In this document: one piece after another, positions 42,329-51,174 of the stretch
Numbering within the stretch: the first letter of the stretch is position 1
Layout: each line of letters begins with the position of its first letter
Assembly (NCBI GenBank): GCA_040289475.1
Contig: PSLF01000014.1
Coordinates: forward strand, 1 to 54,070
Source: Acidimicrobiia bacterium
Lineage (GTDB): Bacteria; Actinomycetota; Acidimicrobiia; ATN3; PSLF01
DNA length: 54,070 nucleotides
Direction of reading: 5' to 3'
Translations under genes and position numbers: made by a program
Notes under the pieces: generated by a model
Databases searched by the model: none
What the model saw: the letters and a program-made list of their open reading frames with translations, nothing else
What the model was told of the DNA's origin: nothing

Positions 42329-43459
42329 GTGATAGTGAGCGTTTCTTCCGATTCGACATCCGACAAACCTTTCGAGACCCTCGATGTGGTTTCGAAGCAA
42401 CATCCCCTTCTTCGTAGAGGAGCTTTTGCAGACAGTTCGATCAACGATGCCATCGAACACTGCGTCTCCTTAGCTGCTCCCGATGCTCCTTCTGAGAAGG
42501 CATCACTTGCAGCAGAAATGGTCGCCACGGCTTTGCGACTTCTTCGAGACGATGCACCGACAGGCGACATCAAGCTAATTCTTTCGGCACTGAAAGAGCT
42601 ACGTTATACGGCTAGAGTCTTTGCCCCGTACAGACAAGTACGAAGAGTTGCTATCTTCGGAAGCGCCAGAGCCCCAGAGAACTCCCCGGTTTATAAGCAA
42701 GCTAAGGAATTCGCTCGAAAAATAGCTGGGCGAGGGTGGATGGTGATTACCGGGGGTGGGCCAGGGGTGATGGCAGCGGGTAACGAGGGAGCTGGAGCGC
42801 GGGCAAGCTTCGGCTTGCGCATTCGTCTACCCTCCGAGCCGGGTGCTAACAAGACAATCCTTGGGGATCCAAAGCTCGTGAACTACAAATACTTTTTCTC
42901 CCGTAAAGTCGCATTCGTCAAAGAGTCCCACGCGTTCGTCTTACTGCCTGGTGGATTTGGAACGTTGGACGAAACTTTTGAGCTGCTTACACTTATGCAG
43001 ACAGGGCGCTCCGATCCCCACCCCGTTGTGTTACTCGAGCCTACAGAGGACACCTATTGGAACGGATGGAGAACATTTCTCGAGCAGCATGTCCTGAGCC
43101 GAGGGTACATAGACAAATCGGATCTCGAGCTAATGGACGTCACTGAAGACGTCGACCGTGCCGTCGAGATAATCGAGCGATTTTACTCGGTTTACCACTC
43201 TCAGCGTTTCGTCGACGGAAGGCTAGTTCTAAGGCTCAGGCGCCTAATTCCCGAAGAGTACTTGGAGTATTTGACAGAGAAATACTCACCTATCATTACC
43301 GAGGGGCGGATCGAGGCAGTGCCGCCGTATCCTGAGGAAATAGAGGACAACGATGAAGTCGACCTTCCCAGGATAGCGCTTTGGTTCGACAGGCGATCAT
43401 TTTCACAACTCCGTCGTCTCATCGACGACATTAACGGCGCCCCACTTTTAGATGAATAA
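42329..43459 (+). CDS. LOG-family protein (lysine decarboxylase-like nucleotide-binding)
   Basis: 376 aa. The Rossmann-type LOG domain (about 95-280) has VAIFGSARAPENSP, VITGGGPGVMAAGNEGA and the hallmark PGGFGTLDETFE. LOG enzymes release cytokinin bases from nucleoside monophosphates; bacterial members often hydrolyse AMP-type ribotides. The ~85-residue N-terminal part and the ~100-residue acidic C-terminal extension are not typical of short LOG proteins, so this is a long subgroup of unknown substrate. GTG 42329 is used; GTG 42335 is an alternative. It converges on lgt. Confidence 0.85.
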   Translation: MIVSVSSDSTSDKPFETLDVVSKQHPLLRRGAFADSSINDAIEHCVSLAAPDAPSEKASLAAEMVATALRLLRDDAPTGDIKLILSALKELRYTARVFAPYRQVRRVAIFGSARAPENSPVYKQAKEFARKIAGRGWMVITGGGPGVMAAGNEGAGARASFGLRIRLPSEPGANKTILGDPKLVNYKYFFSRKVAFVKESHAFVLLPGGFGTLDETFELLTLMQTGRSDPHPVVLLEPTEDTYWNGWRTFLEQHVLSRGYIDKSDLELMDVTEDVDRAVEIIERFYSVYHSQRFVDGRLVLRLRRLIPEEYLEYLTEKYSPIITEGRIEAVPPYPEEIEDNDEVDLPRIALWFDRRSFSQLRRLIDDINGAPLLDE

Positions 43460-43533
43460 CCGAATTTGAGTGATGAGGCCGACCAAACGAATATTTATCC
43501 GCACAATACTCTATGCTCAAAATTTTGCAAATA

Positions 43534-44460
43534 TCAGTCACGCTTCAAATTCTCAGAAGAATACTCTGCTTGGCGAGTCCGGTTATCTTCTGAGTCTTTG
43601 GAACCGGATACGACTTCAGTAGCTTTCTCAGAAATAACACTGAGGTCACCGCGCATTCCCCATCCGGGACTTTGTCGTTTTATGACTAGAACATAGGTGC
43701 AATAAGCGCAGACCGCCAAGGCTACCCACTGACTTCCTGTCAGACCTGCGATAGTCTTGTCGGCTCGCAGGAAGTCTTCAAAAACGCGCGCAGCGCCATA
43801 AAGTACTCCGAAAGTGAGTGTTAGAAATCCGGGGTAGCGCTCCCGTTTGCTGAGCAACAGAAGAACAACCAACAACCCAATTGCCACAAAAAAATCGTAA
43901 AGCGCTGTCTGATGTACAACAGTCCCAGGAGTGCACGGAGAACCAACTGTTTCGCCCACCACCGCTGGATTGGGACACCGAAAACCAAGAAAAAAACTAG
44001 TCGGCTTGCCTAGGTGATCCGCTATTACAAGATCGCCGATACGACCAAAAATTAGGCCAGCTGCCAGACCGGGCATTGCTGGATCGCTCACATAAAAGAA
44101 GGGTATACCCCGTCGGCGGCAGTATAGGTAGGCCAATGTTACTCCCCCGGTCATTCCACCGAGCAGAGTGAGTCCGCCCTGCCAAATTTTGAAGTAATCG
44201 AGTGGCGAGGGGAATTGATCGAGGTGGTTTAGGACATAGAAAAGCCGAGTACCGACTAGAGCACCAATCAATACACGAGCTACGATGCTGTAAGCGTGAT
44301 CTTCGGGGATAGACCTCTTCCGCATTCCCGGCAAAAAGAAGCTATAAATTCCGACAAGAAAGCCAACTGCGATCCCCATGCCATGTGGAGACAAAGAAAT
44401 AGGACCGACCTTTATGCGGACCACGGGATTGTAAGAAATTGCCGAGAGTAATGCTCTCAT
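43534..44460 (-). CDS. lgt: Prolipoprotein diacylglyceryl transferase, divergent
   Basis: 308 aa polytopic membrane enzyme that attaches diacylglycerol to the lipobox Cys of prolipoproteins. SPHGMGIAVGF, GGLTLLGGM and HQTALYD (HPTxLYE-like) give the family. The Lgt signature, usually GRIGNF-N-E-G, reads GRIGDLVIADHLGKPT, so the Asn is Asp and the Glu region is altered. The C-terminal ~45 residues are hydrophilic. ATG 44460 overlaps the rfbC stop (ATGA), so the pair is coupled. At the 3' end it converges on the LOG gene. Confidence 0.88.
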   Translation of the reverse strand: MRALLSAISYNPVVRIKVGPISLSPHGMGIAVGFLVGIYSFFLPGMRKRSIPEDHAYSIVARVLIGALVGTRLFYVLNHLDQFPSPLDYFKIWQGGLTLLGGMTGGVTLAYLYCRRRGIPFFYVSDPAMPGLAAGLIFGRIGDLVIADHLGKPTSFFLGFRCPNPAVVGETVGSPCTPGTVVHQTALYDFFVAIGLLVVLLLLSKRERYPGFLTLTFGVLYGAARVFEDFLRADKTIAGLTGSQWVALAVCAYCTYVLVIKRQSPGWGMRGDLSVISEKATEVVSGSKDSEDNRTRQAEYSSENLKRD

Positions 44461-44993
44461 TGCGGTATCTCCTCAGGGGGCACCTCGGACAGCTTGGGAT
44501 TCGATAGGTCTCTTTGGGATAGCACCGGATTCTCGACAGGCCAGTCCAACCCCAGTTCCGAATCGTTCCAAAAAACACCGTGTTCGTCGGTTCCGTCATA
44601 TACCTGGTCGACCAAGTACATAAGAACACAGTCTTCCAGGGCGTAGTAACCGTGTAGCACTCCTGGCGGAATATAAAGCCCTTGGGGACGTTCTGCGGAC
44701 AATTCAATAATTTGACTTTCCCCTTTTGTAATACTCGACCGGCGAAAATCGTACAGCCCAACAAGGGCTTTTCCCTCGACTAGGAACCAAAAGTCGGATT
44801 GTCTTAGGTGGTAGTGCAATCCTCTCAACACCCCCTTTTTTGAGCGAGACATGTTAGCTTGCTTAGGAGTCAATGCCCCTGCAATCCAAGAGTCGCGCCA
44901 AACCTCTACGAATTCTCCGCGCCCATCTCTGTGAACATCCAGCGTGATCAATGAGGCGGATAGAATCCTCAGGCGCTTCAGCTCAGTTCCCAC
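44457..44993 (-). CDS. rfbC: dTDP-4-dehydrorhamnose 3,5-epimerase family protein
   Basis: 178 aa cupin-fold RmlC-type protein. GRGEFVEVW, VLRGLHYH (H60 general base, H62) and YIPPGVLHGYYAL are characteristic. The reaction is epimerisation of dTDP-4-keto-6-deoxyglucose at C3 and C5 on the way to dTDP-L-rhamnose. rmlA, rmlB and rmlD are not in the window, so a 3- or 5-only epimerase for another deoxysugar is possible. GTG 44993 has GGAGGAG directly upstream and is preferred to TTG 45011. It is coupled to lgt. Confidence 0.88.
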   Translation of the reverse strand: MGTELKRLRILSASLITLDVHRDGRGEFVEVWRDSWIAGALTPKQANMSRSKKGVLRGLHYHLRQSDFWFLVEGKALVGLYDFRRSSITKGESQIIELSAERPQGLYIPPGVLHGYYALEDCVLMYLVDQVYDGTDEHGVFWNDSELGLDWPVENPVLSQRDLSNPKLSEVPPEEIPQ

Positions 44994-45037
44994 CCCGCTC
45001 CTCCAACTCAAGTCTCGCTAGATCCGAATAACCAGAT

Positions 45038-46567
45038 TCACCAAGAAAGCCGTCTGGTCTTAGGATTTCCAGCCCGGGCCTCATCGGGCCTTCGCACCGG
45101 CGTGGTATGGGGTGCTCCCTTTACCAGTTCAGGATCGCTCTCTGCCTCCCTAGCGACTTCTAAAAGTGCATTCGCTAGCGCTCGTAGGGTCTCCGGAGTC
45201 TCCGTCTCTGTCGGTTCTATCATTAGGGCTTCTTCCACTATGAGAGGAAAGTACACGGTGGGCGCGTGAAATCCCTTATCGAGAAGGCGTTTTGCGATAT
45301 CCATTGCTCTCACACCGGTCCTTTTCTTGATCGAAGATGCAGTAGTAACGAACTCGTGCATACACGGACCAGGATAGGCTGGGGGAAACGCATCAGACAC
45401 TAAAGCCTGCAGATACCTGGCATTCAGAACCGCTGTCTCAGCCACTTCTCTCAGCCCGGCTGGACCGTTCGCCAGGATATACACCAATGCTCTCAGCAGC
45501 ACACCAAAGTTGCCGAAATAGCTGTGAACCCTGCCGATTGAGCGAGACGGGTTCTCAAGGTAGAAATGGTCGCGCTCTACATCACGTTCTACAAGAGGTC
45601 CAGGTAAGAACTCGACAAGAGCCTCCGAAACCGCGACTGGACCAGCACCAGGACCTCCACCCCCATGAGGGGTTGCGAATGTCTTGTGCAGGTTTATGTG
45701 CACTACGTCAAAGCCCATATCACCAGGTCTGCAAACCCCGAGTATCGCGTTCAGATTCGCGCCGTCGTAGTAGAGCAGCCCTCCCGCCTCATGGACAATT
45801 TCAGCTATTCGCACAATGTTTTTCTCGAATAGCCCAAGGGTGTTCGGGTTTGTCACCATGAGCCCCACCACGCTATCCGACACCGCTTTTTCAAGGCTCG
45901 AAATGTCGACCATTCCTTCTTCGTCGGATGGAATCTCCACGGCCTCGCAGCCCGCCAAGGTGACGCTTGCAGGGTTTGTTCCGTGTGCAGAATCCGGTAT
46001 CAAAACAATTCTCCGCTCTTGTCCACGAGCTTTCTGATAGGCCGTCATAACGAGAAGGCCGGTGAGCTCACCAGCTGCTCCCGCCGGTGGCTGTAAACTC
46101 GCTCTAGCCATTCCCGTAACTTCGCACAACGCCCTCTCCAACAGATACATGACCTCGAGAGCTCCCTGTGCTAAGGCGGGGTCACAGGCTGGATGCATGC
46201 CCGAGAATCCATCCATTAGTGCAATACGCTCCCCTACTTTTGGGTTGTACTTCATGGTGCACGAGCCGAGCGGATACGCACCGGCGTCCACCGAGTATTG
46301 GCGGTGAGCCAGTCGCGTAAAGTGCGCGACCAGATCTCGCTCGGATACCTCTGGAAGAGGGGGCGGACTCTCAGCTAAATGCTGTGGTGGAATCGCCTCA
46401 TCCAACGATGGAAGGCCTTCGGGCTCGGGAGGTAGAGAGAACGCCGCCCTACCTGGCTGGGAATACTCAAAAATTACGGGCTCTGGTGCTCCCTCAGATA
46501 TAGGATCGCTGGATGCCCGGCCGCCTGCCTTAGGTGAACTCAAACTGGCTGCCCGATCATTGTTCAT
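45038..46567 (-). CDS. gcvPB: Glycine dehydrogenase (decarboxylating) subunit 2
   Basis: 509 aa C-terminal half of the split P-protein of the glycine cleavage system. It decarboxylates glycine with PLP and passes aminomethyl to lipoyl-GcvH. GAYPLGSCTMKYNPK, PDSAHGTNPASVTLAG and the PLP lysine in HINLHKTFATPHGGGGPG (near residue 290) are intact. The first ~30 residues are unconserved. It is 101 nt downstream of the 99-aa gene and transcribed with gcvPA and gcvT. Mycobacteria have a fused GcvP at this locus instead. Confidence 0.96.
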   Translation of the reverse strand: MNNDRAASLSSPKAGGRASSDPISEGAPEPVIFEYSQPGRAAFSLPPEPEGLPSLDEAIPPQHLAESPPPLPEVSERDLVAHFTRLAHRQYSVDAGAYPLGSCTMKYNPKVGERIALMDGFSGMHPACDPALAQGALEVMYLLERALCEVTGMARASLQPPAGAAGELTGLLVMTAYQKARGQERRIVLIPDSAHGTNPASVTLAGCEAVEIPSDEEGMVDISSLEKAVSDSVVGLMVTNPNTLGLFEKNIVRIAEIVHEAGGLLYYDGANLNAILGVCRPGDMGFDVVHINLHKTFATPHGGGGPGAGPVAVSEALVEFLPGPLVERDVERDHFYLENPSRSIGRVHSYFGNFGVLLRALVYILANGPAGLREVAETAVLNARYLQALVSDAFPPAYPGPCMHEFVTTASSIKKRTGVRAMDIAKRLLDKGFHAPTVYFPLIVEEALMIEPTETETPETLRALANALLEVAREAESDPELVKGAPHTTPVRRPDEARAGNPKTRRLSW

Positions 46568-46668
46568 TGGGTCACATCAACTGACAGGATTCCTGGTTGT
46601 GGCGGGATCTACGATCTCGAGGCAGGTATTTTGCCCCGCGAGGAGATACTAAATCCAACGATTCCGAC

Positions 46669-46968
46669 TCACCTGCGTTGGGTGTCCAAATACCTGTCTC
46701 TTTCGAGCATGCTTTGCTGGACAGATTTAGGCACCGGGCCAAGCAAGTAGTCCTCCGGAAGACGAAGCTCTTCTTCCGCGTCTAGCCCCAGCTTTCGTCT
46801 AGCTTCCTGAACTTCGTAGGTGCGCTGTAAAGCCTTTGCCATGTTATAGCGGTGGCCGTTCTCCCGTAACTTCACCTCGAAAGTGCCTTCTACTGCTTCC
46901 CCTGGACGCAGCGGCTCTGGCGGTGTGTCAGTCTTTCCTACGATTCTCTCTATGAAGCGCTTTATCAT
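46669..46968 (-). CDS. Small conserved-looking protein between gcvPA and gcvPB
   Basis: 99 aa, not recognised. It starts MIKRFIERIVG, then a ~25-residue Pro-rich/acidic part and a helical, charged C-terminal half (YNMAKALQRTYEVQEARRKLGLDAEEELRLPEDYLLG). No signal peptide or Cys is seen. ATG 46968 overlaps the gcvPA stop by 4 nt (ATGA), which is the strongest sign that it is real and coupled to gcvPA. It may be an assembly or regulatory partner of the split P-protein; this is inference from position only. Confidence 0.7.
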   Translation of the reverse strand: MIKRFIERIVGKTDTPPEPLRPGEAVEGTFEVKLRENGHRYNMAKALQRTYEVQEARRKLGLDAEEELRLPEDYLLGPVPKSVQQSMLERDRYLDTQRR

Positions 46969-48323
46969 TTCCCCACCCCGGTTGCGGCCCGGACGAACCT
47001 CTCGACCTCATCTATGGTACGTGCCGACGTGGCGGCGATCAAGATGGTGTTTCCGAGTTCTGGATAGTGACTCTCAAGCGGGATGCCAGCTAGGATTCCC
47101 TCTCTGGCCATACCCTCGAGGAACGTGGGTGTATCCACAGGAATTCTCAAGGGAAACTCACGAAAGTATGGAAGGTCCGTGGCAATCTCGAATCCATCGA
47201 TCTGTGCCAGGCTCGAGGCTAGCTTGTGGGCAAGCAAACACGCTATGCGTGCGCTGCGTGCTAATCCCTCTGGACCCAGCCAGCACAGATAGATACAAGC
47301 TGTAATGGCATTCAGCGTTTGGTTGGTACAGATGTTCGAGGATGCCTTCGATCGGCGTATGTGTTGCTCCCGGCCTTGTAACGCCAGAGCAAAACTGGTG
47401 CGTCCATCGGCGTCCTTGGTCATTCCTGCGATCCTGCCCGGCAAGTAACGAACGTAAGCTTCCTTGCAGGCAAGGATTCCCAGGTATGGCCCCCCGAACA
47501 TCAATGGGTTTCCGAGAGGCTGTCCCTCAGCCACTACGATGTCGGCACCGTACTCGCCGGGCCTGCGGAGAACTCCGTTTGCTACGGGATCGCTCACCAC
47601 GATTGCGAGAGCTCCAGCGGAGTGAGCGATGTCGACCAGTAATTCGAGATCTTCGATAACGCCTAAGTAGTTCGGGTGTTGAATTATGACGGCAGCAGGA
47701 CCCGTTTGTCCCGCCATCTCTGAAACTGATTTGTCCCCGAAAATTTTTGTGGCGCACTGGTCGAGATCCGCTTCGTAAACACTGTGTCCGGATCCGCTTG
47801 CGAACGTCGCGAGCATCTCTCTGTAGCGGGGGTTTACGCCCCGACTGACTACCAGCTCCGGCTTTCCCGTTATAGCAACTGCCATATTGGCGGCCTCGAC
47901 CACAGCCGATCCTCCGTCGTATACGGACGCGTTAGCCACGTCCATACCTGTCAAGCGGGCCACAAGACTTTGGTATTCGAAAAGAGCTTGTAAAACTCCC
48001 TGAGAAACCTCTGCCTGGTATGGCGTGTAAGAAGTTTTGAACTCCGGACGACCTGCCAGCTCAGCGACGGCAGCTGGGATAAACTCGTCGTAGACCCCTC
48101 CCCCAGCGAAACAGACCAGCCGACCTCCCGTGTTTCGATCGGCTAAACTTCGCATGTATCTGACAATCTCGGGCTCGCTCAAAGGACCTGGAACTTTGGA
48201 GGAATCAAGTGCCGGGGCCTGAAGCTTTGGTGGAATTCCCTGGAAAACCTCGTCGCTAGAAGAGAGACCTAGAGTGGCAAGCATCTCCTTGCGATCTTGG
48301 CTAGTGTGCGGTACGAAACTCAT
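46965..48323 (-). CDS. gcvPA: Glycine dehydrogenase (decarboxylating) subunit 1
   Basis: 452 aa N-terminal half of the split P-protein; it lacks the PLP lysine and forms a heterotetramer with GcvPB. FVPHTSQDRKEMLATLGLSS, YTPYQAEVSQGVLQALFEYQSLVARLTGMDVANASVYDG and REQHIRRSKASSNICTNQ are diagnostic. AAAGGAG lies somewhat far (about 14 nt) before ATG 48323. gcvT lies 150 nt upstream. No glycine riboswitch was recognised in that gap. Confidence 0.96.
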   Translation of the reverse strand: MSFVPHTSQDRKEMLATLGLSSSDEVFQGIPPKLQAPALDSSKVPGPLSEPEIVRYMRSLADRNTGGRLVCFAGGGVYDEFIPAAVAELAGRPEFKTSYTPYQAEVSQGVLQALFEYQSLVARLTGMDVANASVYDGGSAVVEAANMAVAITGKPELVVSRGVNPRYREMLATFASGSGHSVYEADLDQCATKIFGDKSVSEMAGQTGPAAVIIQHPNYLGVIEDLELLVDIAHSAGALAIVVSDPVANGVLRRPGEYGADIVVAEGQPLGNPLMFGGPYLGILACKEAYVRYLPGRIAGMTKDADGRTSFALALQGREQHIRRSKASSNICTNQTLNAITACIYLCWLGPEGLARSARIACLLAHKLASSLAQIDGFEIATDLPYFREFPLRIPVDTPTFLEGMAREGILAGIPLESHYPELGNTILIAATSARTIDEVERFVRAATGVGK

Positions 48324-48473
48324 TCGCCGGGCCTCAACTCCTTTCCTCGCTCAGCGATCCTCGGCCTGATCGGTCCCAAAGACGACAACTTCTCGATCTT
48401 TCAACGGGGTTCACGATAAGGCCATATGTATATATCACACCCCAATTTCGTGGCACCGACACCACGCACTAAA

Positions 48474-49694
48474 TCAGTCCAGTGAGGTCTTTACAAAAGG
48501 GGGGCAAGTTAGAATTCCAAGAGCTGGGCGGCCTCTGATATCCACAGTGAGGCGAGTAAGCCTTGACAACTCCTCCGCACCTACTGCAGCTTCGTGGTAG
48601 CCTTTCAATCTCCTGGCGCTGTCATCCGATTCCAAAAGCAATGCGAGATTGGTACCCGCCACAATCTTTGTTGGAGCAAAGCTCGAGGGCATGCGAGCTA
48701 GAGCGATTCCGCGGCCCAAGACAGGAGAGAAACCCCCGCTCGTAACCGTTCCGCTTATCTCACCTGCTTTCACTGAGTAGCTCTTCCGGGGAATTGGACC
48801 TTTATCCCTCATAACGATGCCGATTGGCCGCCATCGAGGATACTTCTTGTACTCAAGAGCAGCCGCCTTCCCAACGAAATCGTCTTTGCTCTCCACCAAG
48901 ACCCAGTCGAGGCCGGCCTCGGAGGGAGCAATAGATGTGTCCATCTCGTTCCCCCACAACGGGTAGCCCATCTCGAGTCGCAAGGTATCTCGTGCACCAA
49001 GACCGGCTGGCCCTCCTCCAATTTCGATGGCAGACCGTGCCAACGTCTCAAACACATCCGAAGCGCTTGCGGCAGGGACGATAACCTCTATCCCCCGCTC
49101 TCCGGTGTATCCGGTTCCAGACAAAATCCACTCCCCTGCCTTGACGACACCAAACCTCGGCGGCAACGTTTCGAGGCTGATCCCAGCGCTCTCACACACT
49201 TCTTCAAAGGCCGGACCTTGCACAGCGAACATAGCGGTCTCAGAAGTTATGTTATCGATGAAGACATCTGCTTGATATCTCTGTCTTATCTTTGACAAAG
49301 CGTCCACTACCGCCATTGTGTTAGCAGCGTTGGGTATGACCACGAACGTGTCTGAATCAACCCACAAAACGACAATGTCGTCGACGATTCCTCCATCATC
49401 GTTCAGCAAAAGGGTGTATTGAGCCTTTCTGACCGAGACTCTTAGGAGATCATTGGTGAAGGCTCGCTGCAGAAGCAATAGAGCATCTCGCCCGCTGACT
49501 AACACGCGTCCGAGGTGGCTCACGTCAAAAACCCCCACAGATCTTCTCGTTGCAAGGTGCTCCTCAATAGTGCCCGCCGGATATCTAAGGGGAAGGACCC
49601 AGCCTGCAAACTCAGTGAAACGCGCTCTTAGTCTCTGGTGCGCGCTTAAAGCCGGGGTGTGCACCGCTTGGTAGGATCGAGGACTCACGTTCAA
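48474..49694 (-). CDS. gcvT: Glycine cleavage system aminomethyltransferase (T-protein)
   Basis: 406 aa folate-dependent enzyme that releases ammonia from aminomethyl-GcvH and makes 5,10-methylene-THF. FTEFAGWVLPLRY, GVFDVSHLGRVLVSG, FTNDL, GYTGERGIEV, ARDTLRLEMGYPLWGNEMD and the C-terminal barrel are present. It overlaps the upstream MerR gene by 4 nt. The first ~17 residues before the conserved start are extra. This is the GcvT of the operon rather than a YgfZ-type paralogue. Confidence 0.93.
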   Translation of the reverse strand: MNVSPRSYQAVHTPALSAHQRLRARFTEFAGWVLPLRYPAGTIEEHLATRRSVGVFDVSHLGRVLVSGRDALLLLQRAFTNDLLRVSVRKAQYTLLLNDDGGIVDDIVVLWVDSDTFVVIPNAANTMAVVDALSKIRQRYQADVFIDNITSETAMFAVQGPAFEEVCESAGISLETLPPRFGVVKAGEWILSGTGYTGERGIEVIVPAASASDVFETLARSAIEIGGGPAGLGARDTLRLEMGYPLWGNEMDTSIAPSEAGLDWVLVESKDDFVGKAAALEYKKYPRWRPIGIVMRDKGPIPRKSYSVKAGEISGTVTSGGFSPVLGRGIALARMPSSFAPTKIVAGTNLALLLESDDSARRLKGYHEAAVGAEELSRLTRLTVDIRGRPALGILTCPPFVKTSLD

Positions 49695-50317
49695 AATAAG
49701 CTGAGCTGTCCGTCTGAAACGCTCCCCACACGAATTTCCCGAGAGGGGTGGCGCCTCTTTGCTCTTTCTAGCTCGGCGACACTCTTTTTTAGCTCGTTAT
49801 ACAAAGGACCGAGAGCGATCGACAACGAGATCTGCCCTCCCTTCAACGCATCGATGAGCCGCGACTCTTCCCCCGGTCCGAACACCAAAATAGTGCCCTC
49901 TGTGGCAATGAGAGTCAGTTCAGAAGGATCTTCAGTCATTGCGCCTCTAACGTAATCGATGGCCTCCCTTATCTTTTGGAGGCTCATACCAGCTTCGATA
50001 AGACCCTTGATCGCCCTTATGAGCACCAGGTCTTTGAAAGAGTACAGGCGTCTCGTACCCGAGCCTGATGCATCCTTGATCCCTGGCTTTACGAGACCGG
50101 TTCTACTCCAGTAATCCAACTGGCGATAGGTAACCCCAGCGACCTCACATACTTCCGGCGCCCGAAAAGCTCCCAAGACATCGCCGTTGTTTTCCAATCG
50201 GTCGAGAATGGAAACCTCCTCCCCTTCGGTACTCGAAACCTGGGAGCTTCGATGTAGAGAGGGCTTCTTAGTAGCCCTTACCTTTTGATTCGCCGATGCT
50301 AAAAAGCGACCAGCCAT
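49691..50317 (-). CDS. MerR-family transcriptional regulator (Rv1830-like)
   Basis: 208 aa. After a ~50-residue polar N-terminus comes a MerR helix-turn-helix with wing (FRAPEVCEVAGVTYRQLDYWSRTGLV, TRRLYSFKDLVLIRAIKGLIEAG). The C-terminal part (LIATEGTILVFGPGEESRLIDALKGG ...) replaces the usual effector domain. The M. tuberculosis counterpart Rv1830 stands in the same gene order. Its 3' end overlaps gcvT, which suggests that it co-regulates or autoregulates the glycine cleavage operon. No metal-binding Cys are seen. Confidence 0.87.
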   Translation of the reverse strand: MAGRFLASANQKVRATKKPSLHRSSQVSSTEGEEVSILDRLENNGDVLGAFRAPEVCEVAGVTYRQLDYWSRTGLVKPGIKDASGSGTRRLYSFKDLVLIRAIKGLIEAGMSLQKIREAIDYVRGAMTEDPSELTLIATEGTILVFGPGEESRLIDALKGGQISLSIALGPLYNELKKSVAELERAKRRHPSREIRVGSVSDGQLSLF

Positions 50318-50505
50318 GCATGGACCCTCTCAATGGCAACTCGGCGCGACTGCCCCTCACGGCTCGGGGGAACAGAACTCGGCCACGGCAAAGCAGCAAT
50401 CGAATTCGTAACCGGATTTTACACCAGGATAATTACGAAGTTGGGATTAGCGATCGACTCGAGAGCAGTAGTCGTTGGACGAAGCTTCGATGGTCACGTC
50501 GAGCC

Positions 50506-50979
50506 CTACATGAAATCCTCTGGTGTGACATGTTCCAGAAAACTCCGGAATTTCTCGATCTCCTCTTCCTCTTCTTCTTCGGGGATCGTAACGCCTGCGG
50601 CCTCAAGAACCTCTTCCTCGGCGTAGATTTTGACTCCCATTCGTACGGCAAGCGCTATGGCGTCGCTGGGGCGTGACGAAATCTCCTGTCGCCTCGAGTC
50701 ATAGCTTAGATCGATTACTGCATAAAAAGTGCCGTCGCGCAACTCGGTCACGACCACCCGATTGACCGTAGCATCAAGAGCCTCGAGGATCTCTTTCATG
50801 AGATCGTGCGTCATTGGGCGAGGAGGCTCTATTCCCTGGAGAGCCATCGCAATAGCGTTTGCCTCCCATGGCCCAATCCAAATCGGGAGAAACCTCCCGC
50901 CCGAGACCTCTCGCAAGAGAACGAGCGGCTGATTCGATCGCACCTCCAGTCGGACGCCAACGACCGTGAGCTCTACCAC
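50506..50979 (-). CDS. Bifunctional nuclease family protein (DUF151)
   Basis: 157 aa. The conserved DUF151 core is clear: LLREVSGGRFLPIWIGPWEANAIAMALQG, PRPMTHDLMKEIL and SSRPSDAIALAVRMGVKIY. Plant and Thermotoga relatives show DNase/RNase activity, but the cellular role in bacteria is unknown. A run of glutamates (EEEEEEE) lies near the C-terminus. Rv1829 is the positional match in M. tuberculosis, between two MerR genes as here. Start GTG or ATG near 50979 with GGAGGTG upstream. Confidence 0.92.
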   Translation of the reverse strand: MVELTVVGVRLEVRSNQPLVLLREVSGGRFLPIWIGPWEANAIAMALQGIEPPRPMTHDLMKEILEALDATVNRVVVTELRDGTFYAVIDLSYDSRRQEISSRPSDAIALAVRMGVKIYAEEEVLEAAGVTIPEEEEEEEIEKFRSFLEHVTPEDFM

Positions 50980-51174
50980 GACACCTCCTCGCCTCTGTCT
51001 GGTAGCTTCTTTAGAATCGGTGTCCTATGCGCCGCCACAAAGAATTGTAATCCGGCTGTCTCGTGCTTCCTTGCGCGTACCTTGAGATCACTTCGCAGCA
51101 CACCCTTGTACTGCCGGAAATAAATTCTCGACAATCCAAATTCCAATTATCTGTAGAAGCTCACGCTAGCTTTC

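Noticed and set aside
48324-48473. Possible glycine riboswitch before gcvPA
   Set aside because: The conserved glycine-aptamer elements were not found on the minus strand. A short CGTGG/CCACG hairpin at 48449-48466 has no T-run.
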